Below, piece by piece: positions 53,303-61,444 of a stretch of DNA of 64,000 nucleotides. Source of the stretch: Tardiphaga sp051811025 (GTDB lineage: Bacteria; Pseudomonadota; Alphaproteobacteria; Rhizobiales; Xanthobacteraceae); NCBI RefSeq assembly GCF_051811025.1, contig NZ_JBPWQE010000001.1:3534001-3598000 (forward strand). Direction: 5' to 3'. A model generated the notes under the pieces. That model did no database searches. It worked only from the letters and a program-made list of their open reading frames with translations, and was not told the origin of the DNA. Made by a program: the position numbers and the translations under genes. Position 1 is the first letter of the stretch, and each line of letters starts with the position of its first letter.

Positions 53303-54254
53303 ACGCGAGCCTTGCTTTGAATCGTCCCAGCTGGGAACGCCACCCCGATCTTGTCTGCGGGTTTGCCGGTGCAACCGCAGCCGTACCGGCGACGAAGGCT
53401 TCGAGCTGCTCCAGATGCTCTTGCTCAAACGAAACCTTTTCCGGAAACCGCGGCGGCTGCTGCATGCGCCAGGCATCCGGATCGATACCTGCCTGCCCCG
53501 TGAAATCTGCATCGCCACAATGGACACCGGATCCATCGAAACCGCCGTTCCATACCAATGTCTGCGCGGGATAAACCACCAGTCCGCGGCGGCGAGAAAC
53601 TGCATACCACCACAAAATACCCCAGGAATCGTTGCGGCCGGCAAGACGATCGTCCAGCATGCCGTTATAGAAGCCTGGACCGGCAAGATCGAACAACTGC
53701 TTCCATTCAGCGTCGCGCCGAGCCTCATCCAGCGCATGCGGCTGCCAGGCGAAAGCCTCCCAGGCGCGTTTCCAGGTCGCCCAGCCCCAAGTCGTCGTCA
53801 CCGGCAGTAGAAATGCATCCGTCGACAGATTCTTGGGCGGGCTCAGCGTATAACCGCCAACCTGCATGACTGCCGCATCGTCCGCGTATCGATCGAGCGC
53901 GGAAATCATGAAGTCGAGAAAGTCCGAACCGAGAACGAGATCGTCCTCGATGACAATGACGTGCCCATAGCGCTCGCAAAGCGCCGTTGCGCCGGCGTGT
54001 ATCGAGCGGGCAAGACCCAGATTCACGTCGCGCTCAACCAGTTCGGCGTCGAGACGCGAAGCCCAGTCACGCAGCACAGCACGCGTGGCCTCAATCTGCG
54101 CTCGTGACGCCTCACTTGCCTCAGTCTTGGGCCCATCGGCGAATAGGAACAGATCGCATTCGTCGAAGCGTCGGCATGCCGCGAGTGACCGCAACGCACG
54201 ATCTGCATGCTCCGGTCGGTTGTAGGCAAAAAATGCGATGGGAGTACGATTCAT
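53289..54254 (-). CDS. GNT-I/GT-A-like glycosyltransferase, 321 aa
   Basis: N-terminal F-A-Y-N-R-P-E-H near 8-15 and the metal site V-I-V-I-E-D-D near 91-97 fit the bacterial sugar-transferase family similar to GlcNAc-transferase I. The middle has T-T-W-G-W-A-T-W-K-R-A-W, a tryptophan-rich segment common in this family. ATG 54254 gives full length; a further nine residues are possible from 54281. It is the first gene of the minus-strand cluster, so its promoter should lie in the 54255-54788 gap. Confidence 0.83.
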   Translation of the reverse strand: MNRTPIAFFAYNRPEHADRALRSLAACRRFDECDLFLFADGPKTEASEASRAQIEATRAVLRDWASRLDAELVERDVNLGLARSIHAGATALCERYGHVIVIEDDLVLGSDFLDFMISALDRYADDAAVMQVGGYTLSPPKNLSTDAFLLPVTTTWGWATWKRAWEAFAWQPHALDEARRDAEWKQLFDLAGPGFYNGMLDDRLAGRNDSWGILWWYAVSRRRGLVVYPAQTLVWNGGFDGSGVHCGDADFTGQAGIDPDAWRMQQPPRFPEKVSFEQEHLEQLEAFVAGTAAVAPANPQTRSGWRSQLGRFKARLAYAFR

Positions 54255-54788
54255 TGCTCGTTCGGTATGATTTATGAGCATGCTGCAGCGGTTCTAGCGT
54301 GCTCCCACAACACACGCGAGGAAAAACAGCCGCTGATACAGAAGTCTAGGGCACGCAACGTGCGATCGCTGCACCGCCTCCGATTTCATATCAACGCCAC
54401 CAACCGCATCCTCGAAACAAACGCCCCCATCGAGACACCTTGCATTCTAAGTATTCTCATCGCCAATAATGCGAAAAGTCGCTCCGATGCGCGACGCGGT
54501 GATAAACGGTCTGGTTTGGGCGCCATCAACTCGTTTCCGGCCTTTTACAGGGTCGTTACCATACTCGCAAGCTTCGCAAGGGCGACCGACCGTAATCATA
54601 ACCGGTTAGACTCATTGTTGAATTTCGCTCCGACCGATTCCGCCGCAATCCCAGAACCTGCGCGTGAGTGGTGCAACGCAATCATGGAACTATTGGCGAG
54701 ATCCCAGATTTGCAGGATCGCACGAGTACAGACATTATCACCACAATGGTTCTCGTGCGCCCATGCCGTGCGAGTCGGAGCCCTCTGA
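54255..54788. other. Intergenic region between the glycan cluster and a CoA-transferase gene
   Basis: About 530 bases without a supported gene, between divergent genes. Open frames here have no ribosome site and atypical composition. The region is AT-richer than the flanking genes and should hold the promoter of the long minus-strand glycan operon (toward 54254) and that of the CoA-transferase (toward 54789). No clear palindrome or promoter pair was found by eye. Confidence 0.45.
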
Positions 54789-55982
54789 ATGCCCTTCCCG
54801 CGCGCCTCGCAGGCCCTCTCACGGTTTACCGTTCTCGACCTCACCCGGATCCGTTCGGGCCCGACAGCGGTGCGGCAGTTCGCGGACTGGGGCGCCAATG
54901 TCATCAAGATCGACGCGCTGAGCGATGACGCGGGTTCCGAGCAGCCCGGCGGCCCCCGGCAGGGCTCGGACTTCCAGAACCTGCACCGCAACAAGCGGGC
55001 CATGACCTTGAACCTGAAGGACCCGCGCGGTCTCGCCGTGTTCAAGCGTCTGGTCGAGAAAGCCGATGTGGTGGTCGAGAATTTCCGCCCGGATGTTAAG
55101 GCCCGGCTTGGCATCGATTATGAGAGCCTGAAGGCGATCAATCCGGGCATCGTCTACGGCAGCATTTCCGGCTTCGGCCAGGATGGCCCCTACCACAAGC
55201 GGCCGGGCTTCGATCAGATCGCCCAGGGCATGGGCGGCCTGATGTCCATTACAGGCGCCCCCGGCGAGGGCCCGATGCGGGTCGGGATTCCCGTGGCCGA
55301 TCTCACCGCCGGGCTGTTCTGCGCGCTGGGCGTGCTTACAGCCCTACTGGAACGCGATGTGTCCGGTCAGGGCCAGTGGGTTCAGACCTCGCTGCTGCAA
55401 GCGCAGATCTTCATGCTGGATTTCCAGGCCGCGCGCTGGCTGATGGAACAGGACGTGCCCAAGCAGGCCGGCAACAACCACCCGACCAGCATTCCCACCG
55501 GCGTGTTCAAGACCTCCGACGGCTACATCAACATCGCCACCACCGGCGGCAAGATCTGGGAGCGCTGCGCGCAGGCGATCGGCGCCCCTGATTTGATCAC
55601 CCATCCCGATTACGCCACCGGCCCTGCCCGCTCGAAGAACCGCGACGCGCTCAACGCCGCAATCAGCGCCTGCACCGCAAAGCGCACCACCGAGGAATGG
55701 GTCAACGACCTCAATGCCGCCGGCGTGCCCTGCGGTCCGATCTACTCCGTCGACCAGATGTTCGAGGACGCGCAGGTCAAGCACCTTGGCCTCGCGCAGG
55801 ACGTCCCCAACGACCAGAACCGCAAGATCACGCTGGTCGGTCAGCCCTTCACGCTGTCGCGCACGCCGAGCCACATGGCCGCTCGGCCACCAGAAGTCGG
55901 CGAGCAGACGGAGGAGCTACTCGCCGAGTTTGGCTTCGGCGCCGAAGAGATCGCCGAATTGCGACGAGGCAAGGTGGTCTGA
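54789..55982 (+). CDS. CaiB/BaiF (class III) CoA-transferase, 397 aa
   Basis: Single-domain enzyme of the formyl-CoA/succinyl-CoA transferase type. N-terminal V-L-D-L-T-R-I-R-S-G-P near 15-25, G-A-N-V-I-K-I-D near 35-42, N-L-H-R-N-K-R near 64-70 (CoA-binding), E-N-F-R-P near 97-101 and the catalytic Asp at 171 (P-V-A-D-L-T-A-G). Length is normal. No ribosome site of note precedes ATG 54789. It likely transfers CoA to or from an organic acid. It stands alone, between glycan genes. Confidence 0.92.
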   Translation: MPFPRASQALSRFTVLDLTRIRSGPTAVRQFADWGANVIKIDALSDDAGSEQPGGPRQGSDFQNLHRNKRAMTLNLKDPRGLAVFKRLVEKADVVVENFRPDVKARLGIDYESLKAINPGIVYGSISGFGQDGPYHKRPGFDQIAQGMGGLMSITGAPGEGPMRVGIPVADLTAGLFCALGVLTALLERDVSGQGQWVQTSLLQAQIFMLDFQAARWLMEQDVPKQAGNNHPTSIPTGVFKTSDGYINIATTGGKIWERCAQAIGAPDLITHPDYATGPARSKNRDALNAAISACTAKRTTEEWVNDLNAAGVPCGPIYSVDQMFEDAQVKHLGLAQDVPNDQNRKITLVGQPFTLSRTPSHMAARPPEVGEQTEELLAEFGFGAEEIAELRRGKVV

Positions 55983-56103
55983 GGCCGCGAGCTGTCAAAT
56001 ACTGTGAAAATTAACGCCATAGGCTGCATTAATCGGGAGCACATATTCGTCCGGTGCAGTCGATCGGAGATCGTGCTGCGCCTCGAACCCGCCGGAAAGC
56101 TCC

Positions 56104-57033
56104 ATGACCGCACCGCACCGCGTGGCTATCCTGATCCCCTGCTTCAATGAAGAGGTCGCAGTCGCGACGGTCGTGAACGATTTCCGCAGGGCGCTGCCCG
56201 CCGCCACGATTTATGTCTACGACAACAACTCGACAGATCGCACGGGTGAAGTAGCCTCGCAGGCGGGTGCGATTGTTCGCAGCGAGTCCCGTCAAGGCAA
56301 AGGTCATGTCGTTCGCCGCATGTTCGGTGACGTCGATGCCGATATCTACGTTCTCGTCGATGGCGATGCGACCTACGACGCGACATCCGCACCAGCTATG
56401 ATCGAAGCGCTGTTAAACGATCGCCTCGACATGGTGGTGGGCCGCCGCATTGAGCAGCAGGTTGCTGCCTATCGCCTTGGCCACCGTACCGGTAACTCAC
56501 TGCTTACCGGCTTTCTGTCAATGACGTTCGGTCAGAACTTCAAGGATGTGCTGTCAGGCTATCGCGTATTCTCGAGACGCTTTGTCAAATCCTTCCCGGT
56601 GCTGTCCGATGGTTTCGAGATCGAGACCGAACTGAGCGTTCATGCGCTGCAGCTCGCACTACCGGTCGCTGAAATCGAGACGCCGTATTACGCGCGACCG
56701 CAGGGCTCCACCAGCAAGCTCAACACGTGGAAGGACGGCTTCCGGATCCTCGGCACCATCATGAAGCTCTATCGTTCGGAAAAGCCGCTGCGCTTCTTCG
56801 GCACAATTGGCCTGTTTTTCGGCATCGTCTCCATCGGCCTCGCGATTCCCATCACCGTCACCTATCTGGAAACGGGGTTGGTGCCTCGGCTACCCACCGC
56901 CGTGCTCTCGACTGGCCTGATGATCGTCGGCGTGCTCTCATTTTCGTCGGGCCTCGTGCTCGACACTGTCACCCGCGGACGCCGCGAGATAAAGCTGCTC
57001 GCATATCTGGCGCAGCCGTCACTGCCGGATTAG
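56104..57033 (+). CDS. GtrB-like family 2 glycosyltransferase with C-terminal membrane helices, 309 aa
   Basis: GT-A domain at 1-230: I-L-I-P-C-F-N-E-E near 9-17, Y-D-N-N-S-T-D-R near 39-46, and V-D-G-D-A-T-Y near 80-86 (metal site). Two hydrophobic segments near 238-258 and 268-290 anchor it. The layout is that of GtrB/dolichyl-phosphate-mannose-synthase-like enzymes, which place a sugar on polyprenyl phosphate. Two GtrA proteins (23137, 29058) and a GT-C-like protein (27416) would be natural partners, though none is adjacent. A hydrophilic short tail ends the protein. Confidence 0.85.
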   Translation: MTAPHRVAILIPCFNEEVAVATVVNDFRRALPAATIYVYDNNSTDRTGEVASQAGAIVRSESRQGKGHVVRRMFGDVDADIYVLVDGDATYDATSAPAMIEALLNDRLDMVVGRRIEQQVAAYRLGHRTGNSLLTGFLSMTFGQNFKDVLSGYRVFSRRFVKSFPVLSDGFEIETELSVHALQLALPVAEIETPYYARPQGSTSKLNTWKDGFRILGTIMKLYRSEKPLRFFGTIGLFFGIVSIGLAIPITVTYLETGLVPRLPTAVLSTGLMIVGVLSFSSGLVLDTVTRGRREIKLLAYLAQPSLPD

Positions 57034-57062
57034 GCCTCCATCCAGCCAAGCACGAGCACGAT

Positions 57063-58580
57063 TTACGTCGTTACCGGCGTCGGCCGCCAGATGCGTGCAA
57101 CGGCCGTAAAGGCACGATCGATCACCGGCCAGAACAGCAGCGTAATCGCCAGCGTGGTGATGGTGCCGACGAGGCCATTGGACCAGAACACACCGACGCT
57201 GCCGCCGGAGCCGATCATGGCGAGGCGGAACGCATCCTCGGCACGGCTGCCGAGCACCAGCGCCAGCGTGAATGGCGCGAGCGGAATACCGATCTTCTTG
57301 AACACATAGCCGACGACGCCGAAGCCCAGCATCAGCCAGATGTCGAACATGGCATTCTGGATCGCATAGGCCCCGATGGCACAGGACACTACGATCATCG
57401 GGGCCACTGCCGCAAACGGCACGCGCAGGATCGAGGCGAAGACCGGCACGGTCGTCAGCACGATGACGAGACCGACCACATTGCCGAGATACATCGAGGC
57501 GATCAGGCCCCAGACGAAATCCTTGTGCTCGACGAACAGCAGAGGGCCTGGATTGAGGCCCCACACCATCAGGCCGCCGAGCAGGATCGCCGCGGTGCCC
57601 GAGCCCGGGATGCCGAGCGCCAGCATCGGCAGCAGCGCTGCGGTGCCGGAGGCGTGGGCGGCCGTTTCCGGCGCGAATACGCCTTCGATACGGCCCTTGC
57701 CGAAACTCTCGGGATCCTTGGAGAAGCGCTTGGCGAGGTTGTAGCCCATGAAGGACGCTGCAATGGCGCCGCCCGGCGTGATGCCGAGCCAGCAGCCGAT
57801 CACCGACGAGCGCAGCAGCGTTACCCAGTATTTCGGCAGATCCATCCAGACCTTGAGCACCGTACGCAGGCTGATCTTGGCGGCGTGGCCACGCAGCGCG
57901 AGGCGTTCTTCCATGGTGAGCAGGATTTCGCTGATGCCGAACAGGCCGATCACCGCGACGAGGAAGTTGATGCCGCGCAGGAGATTGTCCGAGCCGAAGG
58001 TCATGCGCAGATTGCCCGACACCGTGTCCATGCCGATGCCGGCGATCAGCAGCCCCAGCGCCATCGAGATGACGGTCTTGTGCTTGGCCTCGCGGCCGAG
58101 ACCGACGAAGGAGCAGAAGGTCAGCAGATAGACCGCAAAGAATTCCGGCGGCCCGAATTTCAGCGCGAAGGATGAAATCATCGGCGCCAGAAATGTGATC
58201 AGCATCACCGCCACCAGCGACCCGATGAAGGATGAGGTAAACGCTGCCGTCAGCGCCTCCGCGGCCTTGCCTTGCTGCGCCATCGGATAGCCGTCGAAGG
58301 TGGTGGCCACCGACCACGCCTCGCCGGGGATGTTGAACAGGATCGAGGTGATGGCGCCGCCGAACAGCGCGCCCCAATAGATACAGGACAGCATCACGAT
58401 GGCCGAGGTCGGATCCATGGTGAAGGTCAGCGGCAGCAGGATGGCGACGCCATTGGGGCCGCCGAGGCCCGGCAGCACGCCGACAAAGATGCCGAGCACG
58501 AGACCGACGACCATCAGCGAGATGATCTTCCAGGTCATCAGCACGGCAAAGCCGTGCATCAACAATCCAAAGGCTTCCAT
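57063..58580 (-). CDS. tctA: Tripartite tricarboxylate transporter large permease TctA, 505 aa
   Basis: About 11-12 hydrophobic segments, with the TctA signature G-V-L-P-G-L-G-G-P-N-G near 34-44 and the second repeat G-S-G-T-A-A-I-L-L-G near 318-327, both containing the substrate-site Pro-Gly-rich loops. ATG 58580 lies 10 bases after the tctB stop, with a T-A-A-C-T region of weak ribosome character. Transports di- or tricarboxylates with TctB and the binding protein TctC. Substrate unknown. Confidence 0.93.
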   Translation of the reverse strand: MEAFGLLMHGFAVLMTWKIISLMVVGLVLGIFVGVLPGLGGPNGVAILLPLTFTMDPTSAIVMLSCIYWGALFGGAITSILFNIPGEAWSVATTFDGYPMAQQGKAAEALTAAFTSSFIGSLVAVMLITFLAPMISSFALKFGPPEFFAVYLLTFCSFVGLGREAKHKTVISMALGLLIAGIGMDTVSGNLRMTFGSDNLLRGINFLVAVIGLFGISEILLTMEERLALRGHAAKISLRTVLKVWMDLPKYWVTLLRSSVIGCWLGITPGGAIAASFMGYNLAKRFSKDPESFGKGRIEGVFAPETAAHASGTAALLPMLALGIPGSGTAAILLGGLMVWGLNPGPLLFVEHKDFVWGLIASMYLGNVVGLVIVLTTVPVFASILRVPFAAVAPMIVVSCAIGAYAIQNAMFDIWLMLGFGVVGYVFKKIGIPLAPFTLALVLGSRAEDAFRLAMIGSGGSVGVFWSNGLVGTITTLAITLLFWPVIDRAFTAVARIWRPTPVTT

Positions 58581-58590
58581 AGTTAAAGTC

Positions 58591-59133
58591 CTAGCGACCG
58601 AGAGCCGATTCGATCGGCCCCTTCGGCATGATGACGTCGAACGCGACATCGAAGGTGACGAACATGATCGCGGTGAACACGAAGGCGGTGAGCAGCGACT
58701 TCCACAGCGCGATCTTGCCGACCATGCGCATAAAGCCGGCGATCAGCACGAAACTCGCGACATAAATGCCGAGAAACTGCGTGGCGAGACAAAACAGTGC
58801 GGTGGGAATGAACACCAGCGCCACGCGCCACAATTGTGCGCGGGTGACGAAAGTGTCGGCTCCGCCGCTGCGGGCGAAGAATGTCGTGATCAGCCCGTAA
58901 AGGCTGGCGCCGCCGAGAATGACCGAGAGATAGAACGGGAAATAGCCGGGCTGAGGCCCGGTGGAATCCCAGGCGATGCCGGTGCGCCAGTTGTCAAAGC
59001 CAAGCACGATGGCCAGTGCCAGCAGGACCAGCGAGACGATGATCTCGATGGTGCGCGTGCTGACTACGGAGGGCGAGTCGTCCTCCGGTGCGGTGGGATC
59101 TTCGACGATGATTTCGAGGTCGGTGTTGGACAT
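58591..59133 (-). CDS. tctB: Tripartite tricarboxylate transporter small permease TctB, 180 aa
   Basis: Four hydrophobic segments; the extracytoplasmic G-P-x-P-G-Y-F-P-F-Y near 60-69 is the TctB hallmark. The first 28 residues form an acidic, unordered N-terminal extension (D-P-T-A-P-E-D-D). Preceded by TCCAACACC only, so initiation may depend on the distance from tctC; a palindromic repeat (59161-59310) sits between tctC and this gene. Confidence 0.9.
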   Translation of the reverse strand: MSNTDLEIIVEDPTAPEDDSPSVVSTRTIEIIVSLVLLALAIVLGFDNWRTGIAWDSTGPQPGYFPFYLSVILGGASLYGLITTFFARSGGADTFVTRAQLWRVALVFIPTALFCLATQFLGIYVASFVLIAGFMRMVGKIALWKSLLTAFVFTAIMFVTFDVAFDVIMPKGPIESALGR

Positions 59134-59160
59134 TGGGGTCTCGCAAAGAATATTTGCTAA

Positions 59161-59310
59161 CCTCTCCCCGCTCTTTTGCGGAGAGAGGTCGAAGCCAGAG
59201 CGAAGCGATGGCTTCGGGTGAGGGGCAAGGCACGAGAATAGAGCTAATGCAGAGTTCTCGGATCGAAGAACCCCTCACCCTACCCCTCTCCCCGCAAGAG
59301 CGGGGCGAGG
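59161..59310. repeat. Palindromic intergenic repeat (copy C of three)
   Basis: Left end CCTCTCCCCGC (59161-59171) and right end GCGGGGCGAGG (59300-59310) are inverted; the inner segment tcgggtgagggg matches copy A. It lies between the tctC stop and the tctB start, inside one operon, rather than between operons. A hairpin here would stabilise the tctC message and lower tctB/tctA read-through. Confidence 0.82.
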
Positions 59311-59336
59311 GAGAAGAAGCGGCGGCGCAGCCAATA

Positions 59337-60344
59337 TTACTTCGCGACAAACCCCGCTTCGGTCATCAGCGACTTGTTGAGCGCATCGTCCTCTTCGAGG
59401 AACTTGAGCATCTCCGGCCCCTTCAGGAAGATCGGCTTCAGCGCCTGCTTCTCCATGTAGTCCTTGTACTCGGCCGTCTTGGTCACCTTCTCGAACAGGT
59501 CGACATAGAAAGCCTGCTGCTCGGGCGTCACCTTGCCGGGCAGGAACATGGCGCGCAGCATCAGATACTGCACGTCGAGGCCCTCTTCCTTGCAGGTCGG
59601 GATGTCGTTCCACGACTGCGTCTCGGTGACCTTGGTCTTGTAGGAGATGCGTTCCTTGTCGAACACGCAGAGCGCACGCACCTGACCGGCGCGCCAGACT
59701 TCAAGATTCTCTGAAGGGTTGTTGACGTTGGCTTCGGTGTGATTGCCGACCAGCTGCGTCGCCGCCTCGCCGCCCGACTTGTAAGGCAGATAAGAAAACT
59801 TGGCGCCGGTCTGCTTTTCCATGAACACAGTCAGCACATGGTCTTCACGCTTGGATCCGGTGCCGCCCATCTTGAACGGTGACGATGCAGCCTTGGCCGC
59901 CGCGATGAATTCCTTCACGGTCTTGGCGCCACCCGCATTATCCCACAGCACGAACTGGTCCATCGCCACGACGGAGACCGGCGTGAGGTCGCGCCAGTTA
60001 AACGGGATCTTGGCGGAGAGCGGCAGCATGTAGATCAGCGAATAGGCGATCAGCACCTTGTTGGCGTCGCCGTCGCTGGATTTCATGTAGATCAGCGCTT
60101 CCGCACCGGATGCGCCACCCTTGAGCGACACCACCACCGGCGCCTTCATCAGATTATTCTTCTGGATGGCAGCCTGCATCATGCGCGCCATCTGGTCGGA
60201 GGCGCCGCCGGCGCCCGCTGCAACGACGATTTCGACGGGCTTCGTGGGCTCCCAGGCCATGGCCGGCGACGTGGCCGATGAGAGGATGGGCGCGCTGGCG
60301 AGCACGGCTGCAAGCGCAGCTGTGGCCCTGATCGACTTGGACAT
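59337..60344 (-). CDS. tctC: Tripartite tricarboxylate transporter substrate-binding protein TctC (Bug family), 335 aa
   Basis: A signal peptide of about 30 residues ends A-M-A before W-E-P-T-K-P-V-E-I-V-V-A-A-G-A-G-G-A-S-D, the first strand and loop of Bug proteins. Later G-G-T-G-S-K-R-E-D-H near 157-166 and Y-K-S-G-G-E-A-A-T-Q-L are also family features. ATG 60344 is preceded by AGGGAAG, a good ribosome site. It is the first gene of tctCBA. Ligand unknown; Bug proteins bind many carboxylates. Confidence 0.9.
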   Translation of the reverse strand: MSKSIRATAALAAVLASAPILSSATSPAMAWEPTKPVEIVVAAGAGGASDQMARMMQAAIQKNNLMKAPVVVSLKGGASGAEALIYMKSSDGDANKVLIAYSLIYMLPLSAKIPFNWRDLTPVSVVAMDQFVLWDNAGGAKTVKEFIAAAKAASSPFKMGGTGSKREDHVLTVFMEKQTGAKFSYLPYKSGGEAATQLVGNHTEANVNNPSENLEVWRAGQVRALCVFDKERISYKTKVTETQSWNDIPTCKEEGLDVQYLMLRAMFLPGKVTPEQQAFYVDLFEKVTKTAEYKDYMEKQALKPIFLKGPEMLKFLEEDDALNKSLMTEAGFVAK

Positions 60345-60492
60345 TGGTTTCTTCCCTGTAGAGATCGGCGGACATTGGATGCCCGCCATTTTTCATTGGT
60401 TCTATTGTGCGGGGTATTGACCGTGACTTCAAGCATGTCCCGCGCATGCGAAGGCCGACTTTGGTCAGGGGCCGGCACCCTGTTTAGCTGCC

Positions 60493-60528
60493 GGCGGCGG
60501 AATGAGGCGATCGCCCGAGACCGCCGCC
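60493..60528 (-). terminator. GC-rich hairpin after the crotonase-like gene
   Basis: GGCGGCGG (60493-60500) and CCGCCGCC (60521-60528) can pair, with a further palindrome GGCGATCGCC (60506-60515) inside the loop. It begins six bases after the stop of the crotonase-like gene in its direction of transcription. There is no T-run, so it is a weak candidate terminator. Confidence 0.3.
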
Positions 60529-60534
60529 TGCCCG

Positions 60535-61332
60535 TTATTTGCCCTGCCAGTTCGGCTTGCGTTTGTTCAGAAAGGCATCCATGCCCTCGCGGAAATCCTC
60601 GCTCATATAGGCCTTGAGCACGAGATCCTTGCCCTCCTCGCGGGTCAGAGTCGGGCGCAGGCGGCGCACGGCTTCCTTGGTCACTTCGAGGGTGATCGGC
60701 GCATGGCTGGCGACCAGCTGCGCGAGTTCCAGCGCGCGGCGCTGCAGCGTCTCGACATCGGGCACGATCTCGTTGATCAGACCCAGCGCCAGCGCCTCAT
60801 CAGCCTCGATGAGGCGGGCGGTGAAGATCATGTCCTTGGTGCGGGCCGGTCCGACCAGCGCCATCACGCGGCTGATATTGGACATCGACAGGCAGTTGCC
60901 GAGGGTGCGGGCAATCGGGAAGCCCATGCGCGTGGCGGCCGTGCCGATGCGCAGGTCGCAGCAGGCAGCGATGCCGGCACCGCCGCCGGTACAGGCGCCG
61001 GCGATGGCGGCGATGGTCGGCACTCGGCAGGTCTCCAGCGCGGTGAGTACACGGTCGATCCGCGCTTCGTAATCGAGCGCATCCTGCGCCGTCTTGAATT
61101 CGCGGAATTGCGAGATGTCGGTGCCCGAGGCAAAGGCCTTGTCGCCGGCGCCGGTCAGGATGATCGCCTTGATCGAGCGGTCCTCATTGGCGGCCTGGCA
61201 GATCTCCGCCATCCGCTCATACATCGAGAACAGCATCGCATTGCGCGCCTGCGGACGGTTGAACGTGATCTTCGCGATCCCGTTCTCGACGGAATAGAGC
61301 AGGTCTTCAGAAGCAGGCGTTGACGCGTTCAT
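60535..61332 (-). CDS. Crotonase-fold (enoyl-CoA hydratase/isomerase family) protein, 265 aa
   Basis: The crotonase fold is clear: N-R-P-Q-A-R-N-A-M near 25-33, A-F-A-S-G-T-D-I near 66-73 (oxyanion hole), G-A-C-T-G-G-G-A-G-I-A near 112-122, and the C-terminal F-R-E-G-M-D-A-F-L-N-K-R. Against enoyl-CoA hydratase, the two catalytic Glu residues are missing: Gly 120 stands for the first (G-G-G-C-E in the rat enzyme) and Ile 140 for the second (Q-P-E). It therefore probably catalyses another crotonase-family reaction (isomerase, hydrolase, lyase or ligase-type) or is a CoA-binding protein. The start ATG is preceded by AGAGGAAG. Confidence 0.88.
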   Translation of the reverse strand: MNASTPASEDLLYSVENGIAKITFNRPQARNAMLFSMYERMAEICQAANEDRSIKAIILTGAGDKAFASGTDISQFREFKTAQDALDYEARIDRVLTALETCRVPTIAAIAGACTGGGAGIAACCDLRIGTAATRMGFPIARTLGNCLSMSNISRVMALVGPARTKDMIFTARLIEADEALALGLINEIVPDVETLQRRALELAQLVASHAPITLEVTKEAVRRLRPTLTREEGKDLVLKAYMSEDFREGMDAFLNKRKPNWQGK

Positions 61333-61350
61333 AGTGATTCTTCCTCTGGT

Positions 61351-61362
61351 GCAGAATTCTGC
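61351..61362. promoter_or_regulatory. 12-bp perfect palindrome just upstream of the crotonase-like gene
   Basis: GCAGAATTCTGC (61351-61362) is a perfect palindrome, 18 bases upstream of the gene start on the minus strand, so it overlaps the likely transcription start or leader. It could be an operator for a repressor. It is short enough that chance cannot be excluded. Confidence 0.35.
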
Positions 61363-61377
61363 TGCAACATATTGAAA

Positions 61378-61403
61378 AGGCTGGAGCGATTATGCTCCAG
61401 CCT
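61378..61403 (-). terminator. Intrinsic terminator of the aminotransferase gene
   Basis: AGGCTGGAGC and GCTCCAGCCT form a perfect 10-bp stem with a 6-base loop; on the minus strand it is followed by TTTT. It lies 41 bases after the aminotransferase stop and ends that transcript before the crotonase-like gene, so the two genes are probably separate units. Confidence 0.8.
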
Positions 61404-61444
61404 CCAGTAGATTGTTAGGCCTTAAAGACGGGAATTCGTGGGCT

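Noticed and set aside
54207..54788. 193-codon plus-strand frame in the gap before the CoA-transferase
   Set aside because: No ribosome site, begins inside the antisense of the glycosyltransferase and has no domain-like features.
56727..58175. 482-codon plus-strand frame over tctA and the GtrB-like gene end
   Set aside because: Highly charged, repetitive translation with no motifs; crosses from one real gene into the antisense of another.
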